The translations under genes were made by a program, and so were the position numbers. From Methanospirillum sp. (lineage in GTDB: Archaea; Halobacteriota; Methanomicrobia; Methanomicrobiales; Methanospirillaceae): DNA of 64,000 nucleotides. Of this stretch, positions 43,528 to 55,222 are shown in pieces. How positions within the stretch are numbered: position 1 is the first letter of the stretch; the number at the start of each line of letters is the position of its first letter. The notes below the pieces were generated by a model. That model was not told the origin of the DNA, did not search any database, and saw nothing but the letters and a program-made list of their open reading frames with translations. Where the stretch lies: positions 1 through 64,000 of the forward strand of contig JAAYEG010000056.1 of the NCBI GenBank assembly GCA_012728895.1. Reading direction: 5' to 3'.

Positions 43528-44535
43528 TCAGGGACCCGTCTCGTCGGCCCCGGAAGGGGGCCGGTAGTGCTCCATCAGGGCGTCGAGGACGGACGCGACC
43601 CCCTCGCCCGTCGCGGTCGACATCCCGATCCCGTCCTCGGAACGGGCGAGATCGGCCTTGTTCGACGCGACGATCACCGGCACCACGACGAGCGACCGGA
43701 CCTCCTCGAGGAGCCTGTGCTGCTCCGCGAGGGAGTAGCCGCAGTGCTCGCTCGGGTCGAGCACGAAGAGGCAGACGTCGGCCACGTCCATCAGGGCCGC
43801 GAGGGCCTGGCGTTCGATCGGGTTCCGATCCTCGGCCGGCCGGTCCAGGATCCCGGGGGTGTCCACGAGCTGGATCCGGCCCAGCGGCGTCTCGCGGTGG
43901 CCGACAATCACCCCCTTCGTCGTGAAGGGGTACCCGGCAACCTCGGGGGCAGCCGACGAGACCGCCCGGATGAACGAGGACTTTCCGACGTTCGGGTACC
44001 CGGCGACGACCACCGTGAACTCGTCCGAGACGTGCGGGAGCTTCCGGAGCACGTTCCGCGCGTCGTTGAGGAACCGGAGCTCCGGGTCGATCTGGTGGAC
44101 GATCGAGGCGATCCGGGCGACCGCCCTCCGCCGCTCCACCGCGGGATCCTCGGCGCGCCGCATCCGCGAGGCGATCGAGAAGCCCTTCTCGCGGACGTGC
44201 CAGGCAGCCCACCCGACGGCCCCCAGGGCCTTCTTCATCCGGGCGGTGCCGTAGAGGATCTCGACGATGTGACGGTAGAACGGCGGGAGGGACTCGATAT
44301 CGGGGAACCGCTGCAGGATGGAGACCAGCCGGTCGTGAACCGAGGCCGTTACGGCCCGGACGAACTCCTCGTTGGCCCTGTCCTTGTTGTGCTTCTCTTT
44401 CCTTTTTGCGGCCGCCCGCCTGAACGAGACGTCCAGGATCTCGTCGGCGGTCGGGATGGTCGGCGTCTTCTCGAACTCGACGCCCTCCGGGGCCCACTCG
44501 GCCGGCAGGTTGTCGTACTCCGTCGCGTAGTCCAC
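43528..44535 (-). CDS. NOG1-family GTPase
   Basis: The 335-residue protein has an N-terminal helical domain ('PTIPTADEILDVSFRRAA') typical of NOG1. A GTPase domain follows, with G1 'GYPNVGKSSFI' near residue 170, G3 'DTPG' near 213 and G4 'NKAD' near 295. NOG1 acts in 60S assembly in eukaryotes; archaeal members are presumed to act on the 50S subunit. The GTG at 44535, with GGAG nine bases before it, gives the usual N-terminus. A longer in-frame ATG at 44697 adds a Pro/Arg-rich segment unlike the family. Confidence 0.88.
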   Translation of the reverse strand: MDYATEYDNLPAEWAPEGVEFEKTPTIPTADEILDVSFRRAAAKRKEKHNKDRANEEFVRAVTASVHDRLVSILQRFPDIESLPPFYRHIVEILYGTARMKKALGAVGWAAWHVREKGFSIASRMRRAEDPAVERRRAVARIASIVHQIDPELRFLNDARNVLRKLPHVSDEFTVVVAGYPNVGKSSFIRAVSSAAPEVAGYPFTTKGVIVGHRETPLGRIQLVDTPGILDRPAEDRNPIERQALAALMDVADVCLFVLDPSEHCGYSLAEQHRLLEEVRSLVVVPVIVASNKADLARSEDGIGMSTATGEGVASVLDALMEHYRPPSGADETGP

Positions 44536-44739
44536 GGTCGATCTGCTCCGGCTCTCTCTATCTCGGGCGGCCCGGGCATAGTTCTTCTGTTCCGTGCCCG
44601 AATCCCTGTTCGCGGGGCAGGGCCGCCCGGAGCCGGCGCCCCGCCCCGCGACAGGAAGAAAGAGGGGGACGGGGGCGATCGTTCCCGGGCAGCGCATCCG
44701 GGACTCGCGGGCGACGGGAGGCTCTCTCCCCGGTGAGCG

Positions 44740-45462
44740 TCACTCCGCTGAGGACGCTCCGGCCGCCTCTTCCTCGACCAGCTCGAGCTCGGGCTGCGGC
44801 TCGGGTCGCTTCATGACCTCGAAGAGCCGGATCTCCCCGATCGACGGGGCGGCCTCGAAGATGTCGCGCACGATCGTCGGCTTCCAGAGCATCCAGCGCC
44901 GGTCGTACCCGATCCCGGGCGGGAGCTCGATGTTCATCGTTCCCTCCTCGATGCTGGGCTCGAGGTCGCGCCCCCCGTAGAGCCGGATCAGGCCCTTCGC
45001 CCGCTTGAGCTCGTCCTCGACCACCTCGACGACCCGGAACCGGTAGTGGAGGGTCTTGCCGGCGAACTCGTTGTTGTAGTCGACGATGGCCCGGGAGCCG
45101 ATGATGTCGCGCACGATCCCCTCGCGGTTCTCGCCCCTCACCCGGGAGCCGACCTGGATCTTCTCGGGGAACTGCTTCAGCGGCACACCCTCCACCAGCT
45201 CGCGGTCGTAGACGCCGAACCCCTTCTCGGGTGGAACGTCGATCTCGGCCTCCTCGTCGACCTCGCGCCCGACGAGCGCATCGTCCAGGCCCGGGATCAC
45301 GTGCCCGCTGCCGACCCGGACCAGGATCGGGCCGTATGTCGCGGACGGGTTCTCGATCCCGGCGTTCTTCGCCTCCTCGGCGCTGGTCGTGTCGAAGACG
45401 ATTCCGTCCACCGAGCCCGTGTACTCGACCCGGATGTAGTCTTTCTCGATAACAGCCACCAT
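44740..45462 (-). CDS. FKBP-type peptidyl-prolyl isomerase (SlyD-like)
   Basis: The 240-residue protein has an FKBP domain with an inserted flap: 'DYIRVEYTGSVDGIVFDTT' at the start, 'VRVGSGHVIPGLDDALVGREV', 'VPPEKGFGVYD', and 'AIVDYNNEFAGKTLHYRFRVVEV'. The last is the archaeal/SlyD pattern in which the insert-in-flap domain binds unfolded chains. A C-terminal extension with a Glu/Pro-rich tail follows, as in many methanogen long-type FKBPs. It catalyses proline isomerisation and acts as a chaperone. Confidence 0.92.
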   Translation of the reverse strand: MVAVIEKDYIRVEYTGSVDGIVFDTTSAEEAKNAGIENPSATYGPILVRVGSGHVIPGLDDALVGREVDEEAEIDVPPEKGFGVYDRELVEGVPLKQFPEKIQVGSRVRGENREGIVRDIIGSRAIVDYNNEFAGKTLHYRFRVVEVVEDELKRAKGLIRLYGGRDLEPSIEEGTMNIELPPGIGYDRRWMLWKPTIVRDIFEAAPSIGEIRLFEVMKRPEPQPELELVEEEAAGASSAE

Positions 45463-45580
45463 GTCACCTTTCTATATCAAATCGCGAGCATCGCAGATAA
45501 GCTTTGACGAGGGACCCGGGGGCGCGGGAAGATCGGGGGAAAAGAAACATCCCTCTCCTCCCACATAGTTCTGGCTGAGG

Positions 45581-46114
45581 ATGATCGAGTACGAGCTGAA
45601 GGCCAGGGTCGACGACCTCGACCCGATCCGCGCAGCCCTCCAGGCCAGGGGGGCGGCCCGTGACGGGGATCGCGACGAGCACGACGTCTACTACAACCAC
45701 CCGGGTAGAGACTTCGCCGAGACCGACGAGGCCCTCCGCGTCCGGTACGCGGACGGGGAGGTCGTGATGACCTACAAGGGAGCGAAGATGACCGGGACCC
45801 GTCTCAAGGCGCGCGAGGAGCTGAACCTCGCCGTCGAGGACGGGCGTGTCCTGGAGACCGTCCTGGTCCGGCTCGGCTTTCGCGTCACGGCGGTGGTCAG
45901 GAAACGGCGCGAGCTCTGGACGTTCGACGGCGCCTCGATAGCCCTGGACCGGGTGGAGTCGCTCGGGACCTTTGCCGAGGTCGAGATCCTCGGGGAGCCC
46001 GGCGACACCTCTGTCGAGGAGCGGGTCGGCGACCTCGCCGAATCGCTCGGGATCACGGGCGAGCCGATCACGTCCTCGTACCTCGAGCTCGTGCTCGGGC
46101 AACGGGAGAGCTGA
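45581..46114 (+). CDS. cyaB: CyaB-type CYTH-domain protein
   Basis: The 177-residue protein starts with the CYTH signature 'IEYELKARV' (ExExK type) and has 'DVYYNHPGRDFAETDEALRVRY', 'MTYKG' and 'LWTFDGASIALDRVESLGTFAEVEIL'. These acidic and basic strands line a tunnel that binds triphosphates and two metal ions. Archaeal members are called class IV adenylyl cyclases but may be triphosphatases. Activity cannot be decided from sequence. Confidence 0.88.
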   Translation: MIEYELKARVDDLDPIRAALQARGAARDGDRDEHDVYYNHPGRDFAETDEALRVRYADGEVVMTYKGAKMTGTRLKAREELNLAVEDGRVLETVLVRLGFRVTAVVRKRRELWTFDGASIALDRVESLGTFAEVEILGEPGDTSVEERVGDLAESLGITGEPITSSYLELVLGQRES

Positions 46115-46200
46115 GAGGGCCGTCGCCGGCAAAGAAGGGTTTCGGGTGCGAGAGACGCCCCCCGGCTCGAACCGCGCCGGGGGCGGGCTGACGACCCTTG

Positions 46201-46842
46201 TCAGACCGCGCTCAGCTCGATCTGGATGTCCTTCGGCTCGATGCCGAAGTGGATCAGGGCGTACTGCCCCTCGGAGGCCATCCCCGGGTTCACCACCTTG
46301 ACCCCGTCCAGCTCGGTCACGCCGCGATGTTCGTGAATGTGGGCACAGCAGACGAGGTCGAACGCCTTCAGGTGGCGCCGGACCGCCGTCGAACCGACGT
46401 GCACGCCGTCGATCTCGTCCAGGGCTCCCTGGGGCGGGCAGTGGCTCAGGAGGACGTTGTGGACCGTCCGGTCCATCGTCTCGACGACCCCGGAGAGCAC
46501 GCTATCGATCTCCTCCTCCGAGAGCTCGCACGGGGTCTGGAACGGGGTCGGGTTCGAACCTCCCAGGCCGGCGAACGTGACAGGGCCCAGCGAGATGTGC
46601 GAGCCGTGGAGCGAGACCGCGTCCGACCGCTCGAGCGCGTCCAGGATGTCGCGGGGGTCGCAGTTCCCCGGCACCGCCAGGCAGGGAATATCGATCCGGG
46701 AAAAGAGACCGCCCACGGCGTCGATCGGGCCGAAGTTGGTGATATCTCCGGCGATGATCATCGCATCGGCACGCACGTCGAGAAACGACTCGAGCTTGCC
46801 GTAGTTTCCGTGGAGATCCGCGATCAGGAGGACATCCATCAT
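46201..46842 (-). CDS. Calcineurin-like metallophosphoesterase
   Basis: The 213-residue protein has metal-binding motifs of the YfcE/MJ0936-like group: 'LIADLHGNY' (residue 7), 'IIAGDITNFGP' (30), 'VPGNCDP' (57), 'LLSHCPP' (128) and 'CCAHIHEHRG' (165). It probably hydrolyses phosphodiesters. ATG at 46842 or 46839 are both possible. It lies divergent from the CYTH gene's end and downstream of the radical-SAM gene. Confidence 0.9.
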   Translation of the reverse strand: MMDVLLIADLHGNYGKLESFLDVRADAMIIAGDITNFGPIDAVGGLFSRIDIPCLAVPGNCDPRDILDALERSDAVSLHGSHISLGPVTFAGLGGSNPTPFQTPCELSEEEIDSVLSGVVETMDRTVHNVLLSHCPPQGALDEIDGVHVGSTAVRRHLKAFDLVCCAHIHEHRGVTELDGVKVVNPGMASEGQYALIHFGIEPKDIQIELSAV

Positions 46843-46876
46843 ACTCCTCTAGTATTCGGGGGGCACCTACTAAACC

Positions 46877-47974
46877 TTAACCGCGTTCCAGGACCGATCC
46901 GGTCAGTCTTCCCTCGAGCGCGAGCCGCCCGAAGACCCGGTAGACCGCCGGCAGGATCGGGCGCGAGGGGTGTCCGGCGAGCGGTGTCCCGGGGAGGGGG
47001 GTGAACCGGTGGGCGTGGATCCGGCACCCCCGGGCTGCGAGGTGGCGGACGAGGTCGAGGGTGGCCTCCTGTTCCTGATCGGTCTCGAACGGGAACCCCA
47101 GGATCACGTCGACCGCCGGTTCGAGCCCGTGGTCCCGGATCCGGTCCACGGCTGTGAGCCCGTCGTCGAGAGTGTGCCCGCGCCCGATGAAACCGAGGAC
47201 GCGGTCGCTCCCGGACTGGATCCCGAGGTGGACCCTGCTGTTCGCGCAGAACTCCCGGACGAGGTCGAGCGCCTCGTCCGTCACGAACTCGGGCCGCACC
47301 TCGCTCGGAAACGTCCCGAACCAGACGCGGGCCCCCTTCCGCGTCACCGCGGTGAGCAGCCGGCGGACCTTCTCGAGCCGCGGGGTGCGACCGCCCGAGC
47401 CGTAGGCCAGGGCGTTGGGGGTGACGAAGCGAACGTCGGTGAGCGCCCGGGCCGCCTCGGCGCAGGCGTCGATCGAGCGGTGCCGCATCCCGCCGGGAAA
47501 GAGGCGCGGGGTCTGGCAGTAGGCGCAGTCGTGGGGGCATCCGCGCGAGCACTCGATATATCCCCGCCGTGGGCCGAACGGGGGGAAGGCGTCGAGCAGG
47601 ACGGCGTGACCCGGGAGCACGAGGCCGTCACGGGCCGTCGCGGTTCCCGGGATCGGCTTCAAGGAGCCGGCCTCGATCGCGTCGAGGAGGAGGGGGAGGG
47701 TCCTCTCCCCCTCGCCGACGACGACGTAATCCGCGGTCCGCGCGACATCGCGCCAGCGTCCCGTCGCCGACGGCCCGCCCGCGATCGTGGTGCAATCAGC
47801 GCTTTCGATCTCGGCGAGGAGCTCCCCTTCGTTCGCCACGTTCAGGCTGTAACAGGTGACCTCGCCGGCCGGCCGGTCCGTCTCGTGGAGCCGCCAGCCC
47901 GCCTGCTCGAGGGCCGCGGAGAGCACCGAGAAGGTGTTCGTGGTTCCGCGTGTGTGCCGCCAGTTCACGCGCAC
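46877..47974 (-). CDS. TIGR04013-type B12-binding/radical SAM protein
   Basis: The 365-residue protein has an N-terminal cobalamin-binding-like domain (weak; 'CTTIAGGPSATGRWRDVARTADYVVVGEGE') and a radical SAM domain with the cluster motif 'CSRGCPHDCAYC' near residue 142. The rest of the TIM barrel follows ('VHLGIQSGSDRVLGFIGRGH'). It matches the methanogen TIGR04013 group, whose substrate is not known. The cobS-cobT genes elsewhere in this window supply cobamides, but no direct link is shown. Confidence 0.87.
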   Translation of the reverse strand: MRVNWRHTRGTTNTFSVLSAALEQAGWRLHETDRPAGEVTCYSLNVANEGELLAEIESADCTTIAGGPSATGRWRDVARTADYVVVGEGERTLPLLLDAIEAGSLKPIPGTATARDGLVLPGHAVLLDAFPPFGPRRGYIECSRGCPHDCAYCQTPRLFPGGMRHRSIDACAEAARALTDVRFVTPNALAYGSGGRTPRLEKVRRLLTAVTRKGARVWFGTFPSEVRPEFVTDEALDLVREFCANSRVHLGIQSGSDRVLGFIGRGHTLDDGLTAVDRIRDHGLEPAVDVILGFPFETDQEQEATLDLVRHLAARGCRIHAHRFTPLPGTPLAGHPSRPILPAVYRVFGRLALEGRLTGSVLERG

Positions 47975-48042
47975 GGGCTCCCTCCGAGGACGGGGATCCG
48001 GGTATATATGCCGAGAGGGAGCATGGAGAAGGTGGAGCAGAC

Positions 48043-48492
48043 ATGGACAAGATCGCCGTCCAGCTCGACGGTCCCGAGCTCGGGGACCAGCATACCTGCC
48101 GGGGCCAGGGCATTACTCCCCGGATCCGTCTCGGCCCCCTCGACCCCCGGGTGCGCTCGCTCGCCGTGGTCGTGATCGACCCGTTCGAACCCGGGTGCTC
48201 GTTCGCGCTCTGGCTCGCGGCCGGGATCCCGCCCGTGCCGGTGATCCCCGCGGGCCTGGAACCGGGCAGGGAGAGCCCCGTCCCGGTGGTCCACGGCACG
48301 AACGACGGGGGGACGTCCGGGTGGCAGCCACCGTGCCCGAAGCCCGGAGACCCCCCCCACCAGCTGACATTCAAGGTCTACGCGCTCGACCACGTCCCTC
48401 TCCTCTCCCCCGGGTTTTCCCGGGCCGAACTCAACGAGGCGCTGCGCGGGCACATACTCCAGTTCGGGACGACGATCGCGCTCGTGCGCTAG
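48043..48492 (+). CDS. YbhB/YbcL PEBP-family protein, degenerate copy
   Basis: The 149-residue protein is a PEBP-like sequence related to the gene just downstream. The ligand-pocket motif DPDAP is changed to 'DPFEP', the histidine of the HW motif is lost ('FALWLAAG'), and the 'GPCPP' loop reads 'PPCPKPG'. 'DHVPLLSPGFSRAELNEALRGHIL' keeps the C-terminal helix. It may have lost ligand binding and act only as a partner. The start ATG follows ribosome site GGTGGAG. Confidence 0.78.
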   Translation: MDKIAVQLDGPELGDQHTCRGQGITPRIRLGPLDPRVRSLAVVVIDPFEPGCSFALWLAAGIPPVPVIPAGLEPGRESPVPVVHGTNDGGTSGWQPPCPKPGDPPHQLTFKVYALDHVPLLSPGFSRAELNEALRGHILQFGTTIALVR

Positions 48493-48546
48493 GGAGACCA
48501 GCACGTTTATCCGCTCCGGGGTGAACCCCTGGAGCGAGGCATCACC

Positions 48547-49002
48547 ATGAAACCACTCGCTGTACGTCTCCCCATCACGCACTTCCCCCCGAACTACACC
48601 TGCGACGGCACCGACATCTCGCCCGCGATCGAGATCCGCGACCTCGAGCACGGGACGAGATCCCTCGCGCTTATCCTCCTGGACCCCGACGCCCCCGGGG
48701 GCAACTTCGTCCACTGGCTCTGCTGGAACATGGAGGTGGTCACGACCGTGCCGGAGAACATCCCGAAGGAGCCCGAGACGACTTTCCCCGTCGCTGCGCG
48801 CCAGGGGACCAACGACTTCGACCGGATCGGCTACGGAGGCCCGTGTCCCCCGCACGGCCATGAACACCGCTACGACTTCAAGGTCTACGCGCTCGACACG
48901 CTCCTGGACCTCGCGCCGGGCGCGCGCCTTCCCGATCTGAACGCTGCAATGCAGGGACACGTCCTCCAGTACGGGGACGCCCAGGCCGTGTACGGGCGCT
49001 AG
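48547..49002 (+). CDS. YbhB/YbcL PEBP-family protein
   Basis: The 151-residue protein shows the full phosphatidylethanolamine-binding protein pattern: 'FPPNYTCDGTDISPAIEI', 'LILLDPDAPGGNFVHWLCWNM', 'GGPCPPHGHEHRYDFKVYALD' and 'LNAAMQGHVL'. Function of prokaryotic members is unclear; they may bind small anionic ligands. It follows its degenerate paralogue by 54 bases and overlaps the convergent tbp gene by four bases. Confidence 0.93.
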   Translation: MKPLAVRLPITHFPPNYTCDGTDISPAIEIRDLEHGTRSLALILLDPDAPGGNFVHWLCWNMEVVTTVPENIPKEPETTFPVAARQGTNDFDRIGYGGPCPPHGHEHRYDFKVYALDTLLDLAPGARLPDLNAAMQGHVLQYGDAQAVYGR

Positions 49003-49553
49003 AGCAGCCCGAGTTTCTTGAGGTCGCTGATGATCCGGGCGACGGCGCGGTTCGCGTCCCCGGTGGTCTTGCCGCCCGTGATGATCAGCTTGCCCGAGCC
49101 GAAGAGGAGCAGGACCACCTTCGGGTCGTCGAGCCGGTAGACGAGCCCGGGGAACTGCTCGGGCTCGTACTCGATCTTGTCGAGGTTGAAGCCCACCGCG
49201 ATCTTGTTCAGGTTGATGGTCGACCCGAGGTCGGCGGAGGTGACGATGTTCTGGATCTTGTAGCTGAGCTCGTTCGGGATCTCGATCTCGAGCTCCCGGA
49301 GCAGGTCCCCGAGGATCGAGAGGCCCCGGTCGAGGCTCTCGACGGACTTGGCGCCGGTCAGCACGACCTTGCCGGAGTTGAAGATCAGGGCCGCGATCTT
49401 GGGGTCCTTCATCCGGATGACGACGCCAGGAAAGCGCTTCTTGTCGTACTCCGCCCCCTCGATGTGAGAGGCGATGCTCGGCAGGTCAAGCGCATCCGCC
49501 ACTTTTGCCGAGGCGACGATGTTCTCGATACGCAGGGACTCCTCCGGCTTCAT
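48999..49553 (-). CDS. tbp: TATA-box binding protein
   Basis: The 184-residue general transcription factor has two direct repeats of the TBP fold (about 5-90 and 96-180). Each contains the DNA-contacting pattern 'FPGVVIRMKDPKIAALIFNSGKVVLTGAKS' / 'FPGLVYRLDDPKVVLLLFGSGKLIITGGKT'. It binds archaeal promoters with TFB. Confidence 0.97.
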   Translation of the reverse strand: MKPEESLRIENIVASAKVADALDLPSIASHIEGAEYDKKRFPGVVIRMKDPKIAALIFNSGKVVLTGAKSVESLDRGLSILGDLLRELEIEIPNELSYKIQNIVTSADLGSTINLNKIAVGFNLDKIEYEPEQFPGLVYRLDDPKVVLLLFGSGKLIITGGKTTGDANRAVARIISDLKKLGLL

Positions 49554-49582
49554 GTCAATATATAAAATGCAAAATTGAGTTT

Positions 49583-49591
49583 AAATATATT
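49583..49591 (-). promoter_or_regulatory. TATA box of tbp
   Basis: AAATATATT on the minus strand lies 30-38 bases before the ATG at 49553. A second TATA-like stretch (TTTTATATAT) lies only 4-13 bases before the ATG and would overlap the initiation region. Confidence 0.55.
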
Positions 49592-49602
49592 TGGGTGGAG
49601 GA

Positions 49603-51498
<1,896 letters not shown>

Positions 51499-51702
51499 CG
51501 GTATTCTACATTATCAATCATGAGTAATACAGATAAGAGTTCCCTCTGCGGGCCGGAGGATCGCCTGTTCACGGTGAGGATCGGGCCGGTCGTCCAGTGC
51601 ACCTGGACCCGCCAATACCCGGGAGGTGCCTCTCTCTCACCGCGGACTTCCCGGGCGCCGGCGATTGCCGGGCGCAGTCACAGGGACGGAGAGACACTGG
51701 CT

Positions 51703-52560
51703 TCACCGGACCGTCTTATCCCCGCGACGACCCAGGGAGGCTTCACGGGGCGCCGGGAGGCGGGAACACCCCGCAGGGGCCCGGTTCGGGGGCTGCGGGT
51801 TCGCCATCCGCCTCCCGTCCGGGGCGACGATCGCCCCGGCGATGGCGACCGTGACGACGGCCTTGCCGTTCTGGACGGCCTGGCGGAGCGACCACCCCCG
51901 GGCGAGGCCTGCGGCGACAGCGGCCGAGAGGCAGCAGCCCGAGCCGTGGACGTCGTACGGGAAACGCGGCGCGGAGAGCGGGAGCGCCCCCCGTTCGTCG
52001 ACGAGCAGGTCGACCACCTCGTCTCCCCGGGCGTGTCCTCCCTTGACCAGCACCGCCCGGGCCCCGAGCGCCATCAGGGCCTCTGCGGCCTCCCGCATCT
52101 CGTCGAGGGTCCGGACCGGGCGGCCCAAGAGGATCGCGGCCTCGGGCAGGTTCGGCGTCAGGAGCGCCGCCCGCGGCACGAGCCGGTCGAGCATGACCGC
52201 GACGGCCTGCGGGTCCGTGAGCCGGCCCCCGCTCGTCGCCGTCATCACCGGGTCGACCACGAGCGGGATGCCCGGAGGCAGGGAGTCCGCGATTGCCCCG
52301 GCGACAGCGGCGGAACCGAGCATGCCCGTCTTGACCGCGCCGACCGGGAAGGCCTCCAGCAGGACCTCGACTTGGGACGCGAGCAGGGCCGGGTCGACCG
52401 GAACCACGGTTCTGACCCGGGAAGGCGACTGGGCGGTCAGGGCCGTGACTGCCGAGAGCCCCCAGGTGCCGAGCGCGGCAAAGGTCCGAAGGTCGACCTG
52501 GATCCCGGCCCCTCCTGAGGGATCGGAGCCGGCACAGGTCAGGGCGTAGGCGACCTCCAT
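51703..52560 (-). CDS. thiD: Hydroxymethylpyrimidine (phosphate) kinase
   Basis: The 285-residue ribokinase-fold enzyme phosphorylates HMP and HMP-P for thiamine synthesis. Features are 'CAGSDPSGGAGIQVDLRTFAALG' near residue 9, 'GAVKTGMLGS' near 73, 'LVVDPVMTATSG' near 100 and the anion-hole 'VHGSGCCLSAAVAA' near 215. A Pro/Arg-rich tail of about 30 residues is longer than usual. ThiE/N domains are absent. The gene is divergent from the PrsW-like gene. Confidence 0.93.
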   Translation of the reverse strand: MEVAYALTCAGSDPSGGAGIQVDLRTFAALGTWGLSAVTALTAQSPSRVRTVVPVDPALLASQVEVLLEAFPVGAVKTGMLGSAAVAGAIADSLPPGIPLVVDPVMTATSGGRLTDPQAVAVMLDRLVPRAALLTPNLPEAAILLGRPVRTLDEMREAAEALMALGARAVLVKGGHARGDEVVDLLVDERGALPLSAPRFPYDVHGSGCCLSAAVAAGLARGWSLRQAVQNGKAVVTVAIAGAIVAPDGRRMANPQPPNRAPAGCSRLPAPREASLGRRGDKTVR

Positions 52561-52613
52561 CCGTGATCCGGTCGGCGGCTGAGAGAATCAAGGTTCGGAG
52601 CGGATCCCGCGTA

Positions 52614-53333
52614 ATGTTGAAATACTCCTCCATGAAACTGAGCTGGATGGTCCCGGACGTGTGGTGGGTGCCGGTTCTGGGACTCGCGCCGGCCGTCTTC
52701 TGGCTCTGGTACTTCTACGTCAAGGACCGGTACGCTCCCGAGCCCCGGAGCTGGATCCTCCGCATCTTCGTGCTCGGCATGGTCTCGACCGTCCCGATCG
52801 CGATCGTCGAGTCGATCGTCGCACTGGCCCTGCCCTCCGACCTCCTGCTCGCCGTCGTCGTGGCCCCGATCGTCGAGGAGATCGGAAAGTTCCTGGTCGT
52901 CTACCGCTACGTCTTCCGCCACCCGGTCTTCGACGAGCCGATCGACGGGATCGTGTACGCCGTCTCCGCCGCTCTCGGGTTCGCGGCGCTCGAGAACGTC
53001 CTCTACCTCTTCGCCGCCTACTCCGAGACCCTGACCCTCCCCCTCGAGCTCTCGTTGCTCCGCGGCGTCCTCTCGGTTCCCGGGCACGCCCTGATGTCCG
53101 CGATGTGGGGCTATGCTCTCGGCCAGGCGCTCGTGACCCCCCACCCGACCGCCCGGCGGCTCGTCTACGAGGGGCTCCTCCTCGCGATCCTCCTCCACGC
53201 CGCGTTCAACCTCCTGGCGAGCGCCGACCTGGCCGGGATCGTCGTGCTCCTCCTGGTGCTGGTTCCGGGCATGTGGCTGATCGCGAGCGCGCGGATCGGG
53301 CGGGCGCTCCGCTCCGGCGCCCCGCCGGAATGA
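52614..53333 (+). CDS. PrsW-family intramembrane protease
   Basis: The 239-residue membrane protein has seven or eight helices and PrsW/CPBP-type motifs: 'APIVEEIGKFLVVY' (EE...K) near residue 83, 'LGFAALENVLYLF' near 122, 'GHALMSAMWGYALGQAL' near 160 and 'LLHAAFNLLA' near 196. PrsW proteins cleave membrane-bound anti-sigma-like substrates in bacteria; archaeal targets are unknown. Starts at 52614 or 52632 (ATG) are possible. It is convergent with the ABC exporter genes. Confidence 0.85.
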   Translation: MLKYSSMKLSWMVPDVWWVPVLGLAPAVFWLWYFYVKDRYAPEPRSWILRIFVLGMVSTVPIAIVESIVALALPSDLLLAVVVAPIVEEIGKFLVVYRYVFRHPVFDEPIDGIVYAVSAALGFAALENVLYLFAAYSETLTLPLELSLLRGVLSVPGHALMSAMWGYALGQALVTPHPTARRLVYEGLLLAILLHAAFNLLASADLAGIVVLLLVLVPGMWLIASARIGRALRSGAPPE

Positions 53334-53342
53334 GACGGGGGG

Positions 53343-54505
53343 TCACTCGTGCCGGAGCGCCTCGATCGGGTTGAGGTTCGCCGCCTTCCAGGCCGGGTAG
53401 AGCCCCGAGAGCAGGGCGGTCACGAGCCCGAAGCCCATGCCGAGCGCGATCGACCCGAGGTTGGACGGGTGGAAGAGATAGTCGGTCGACTGGAGCACCA
53501 GGAGCGAGACCAGGTAGCCCGCTCCCAACGAGAGGAGCCCGCCGATCGAGGACCCGATCGCCCCGAGTATCAGGGCTTCGTAAAGGAACATCTGCCGGAT
53601 CTCGCGCCGCAACGTCCCGATGGAACGGAGGATCCCGATCTCGCGGATCCGCTCGGTCACGGACATCAGCATCACGTTCAGGATCGAGATCCCCGCGACA
53701 ATGAGGGAGATCCCTCCGATCGCGGTCGTGAACGTCGAGATCTGGGAGAAGACCGTGTCGAGGCTTTCCAGGATCATCTTGGACGAGTAGGAGTCGAGGA
53801 CCGTCTCGCGCCGGTTGAAGCGCTGGTCGATCGCCTCCTCGATGGCGTCGATCCGTTCGATATCGCTCACCTTGATGGTCACCTGGTCGTAGCCGCGGTC
53901 GCTGTTCCGGTCCTCGTACCATTTCGGAGAGACGATCAGGGCGAGGTCGGGCTGGATGTCGAACCCGAGCCCGCGCTCCTTGAGGATCCCGACGACGCGC
54001 TGCGTGCTCCCGTCCGAGAACCGGACCTGCGACCCGATCCGGAGGTCGAACTGGTCGGCGATCGTCGGGCCGGCGAGGACCCCGCTGGTCCCCCGGAGCA
54101 GGACCCCCTGGTCGACCTCGACCATGTACCCGATATCATCGGGGTCGATCGCGTAGATCGAGACCGGCCCCTTCGTGGTCCCCACCTCGATCCGGTCGGC
54201 CGTCGAGTAGATGGGGATCACCGGGTCCGTCCCGGCGATCCGCCGCAGGTCCTGCACCTGCCGCTCGGAGATCTTTTCTTCCGCGAGACCCCCGCCGAAC
54301 GCCGCGCCCATGCTGATGTGAGGGGTCACGATCAGCGAGTCGCCGACGGTCGAGAGCTGGTCCTTGACCGAGAGCGTCAGGCTGTTGCCAAGGATGCCGA
54401 GCGACGAGATCGCGAGCACCCCGATCACGATCCCGATGATCGCGAGCATCGACCGCAGGAGGTTCCGCCTCAGGTTCCGCTGCGCGATCTCGAAGAAGGT
54501 CCTGC

Positions 54506-54509
<4 letters not shown>
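53343..54509 (-). CDS. MacB/LolC-like ABC transporter permease
   Basis: The 388-residue protein has one N-terminal helix ('LLRSMLAIIGIVIGVLAISSLG'), a large extracytoplasmic MacB-PCD-like domain (about 45-260) and three C-terminal helices with 'ERIREIGILRSIGTLRREIRQMFLYEALILGAIG' between them, the FtsX/MacB core. Such transporters use ATP to move the outer domain and push substrates such as lipids, peptides or lipoproteins outward. It overlaps the ATPase gene (ATGA) and forms the end of a four-gene operon. Confidence 0.92.

Positions 54510-55209
<700 letters not shown>

Positions 55210-55222
<13 letters not shown>

Noticed and set aside
43528-44697. Longer start (ATG at 44697) for the NOG1-type GTPase
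   Set aside because: The extra 54 residues are Pro/Arg/Gly-rich and unlike the family. The GTG at 44535 has a ribosome site and gives the usual N-terminus.
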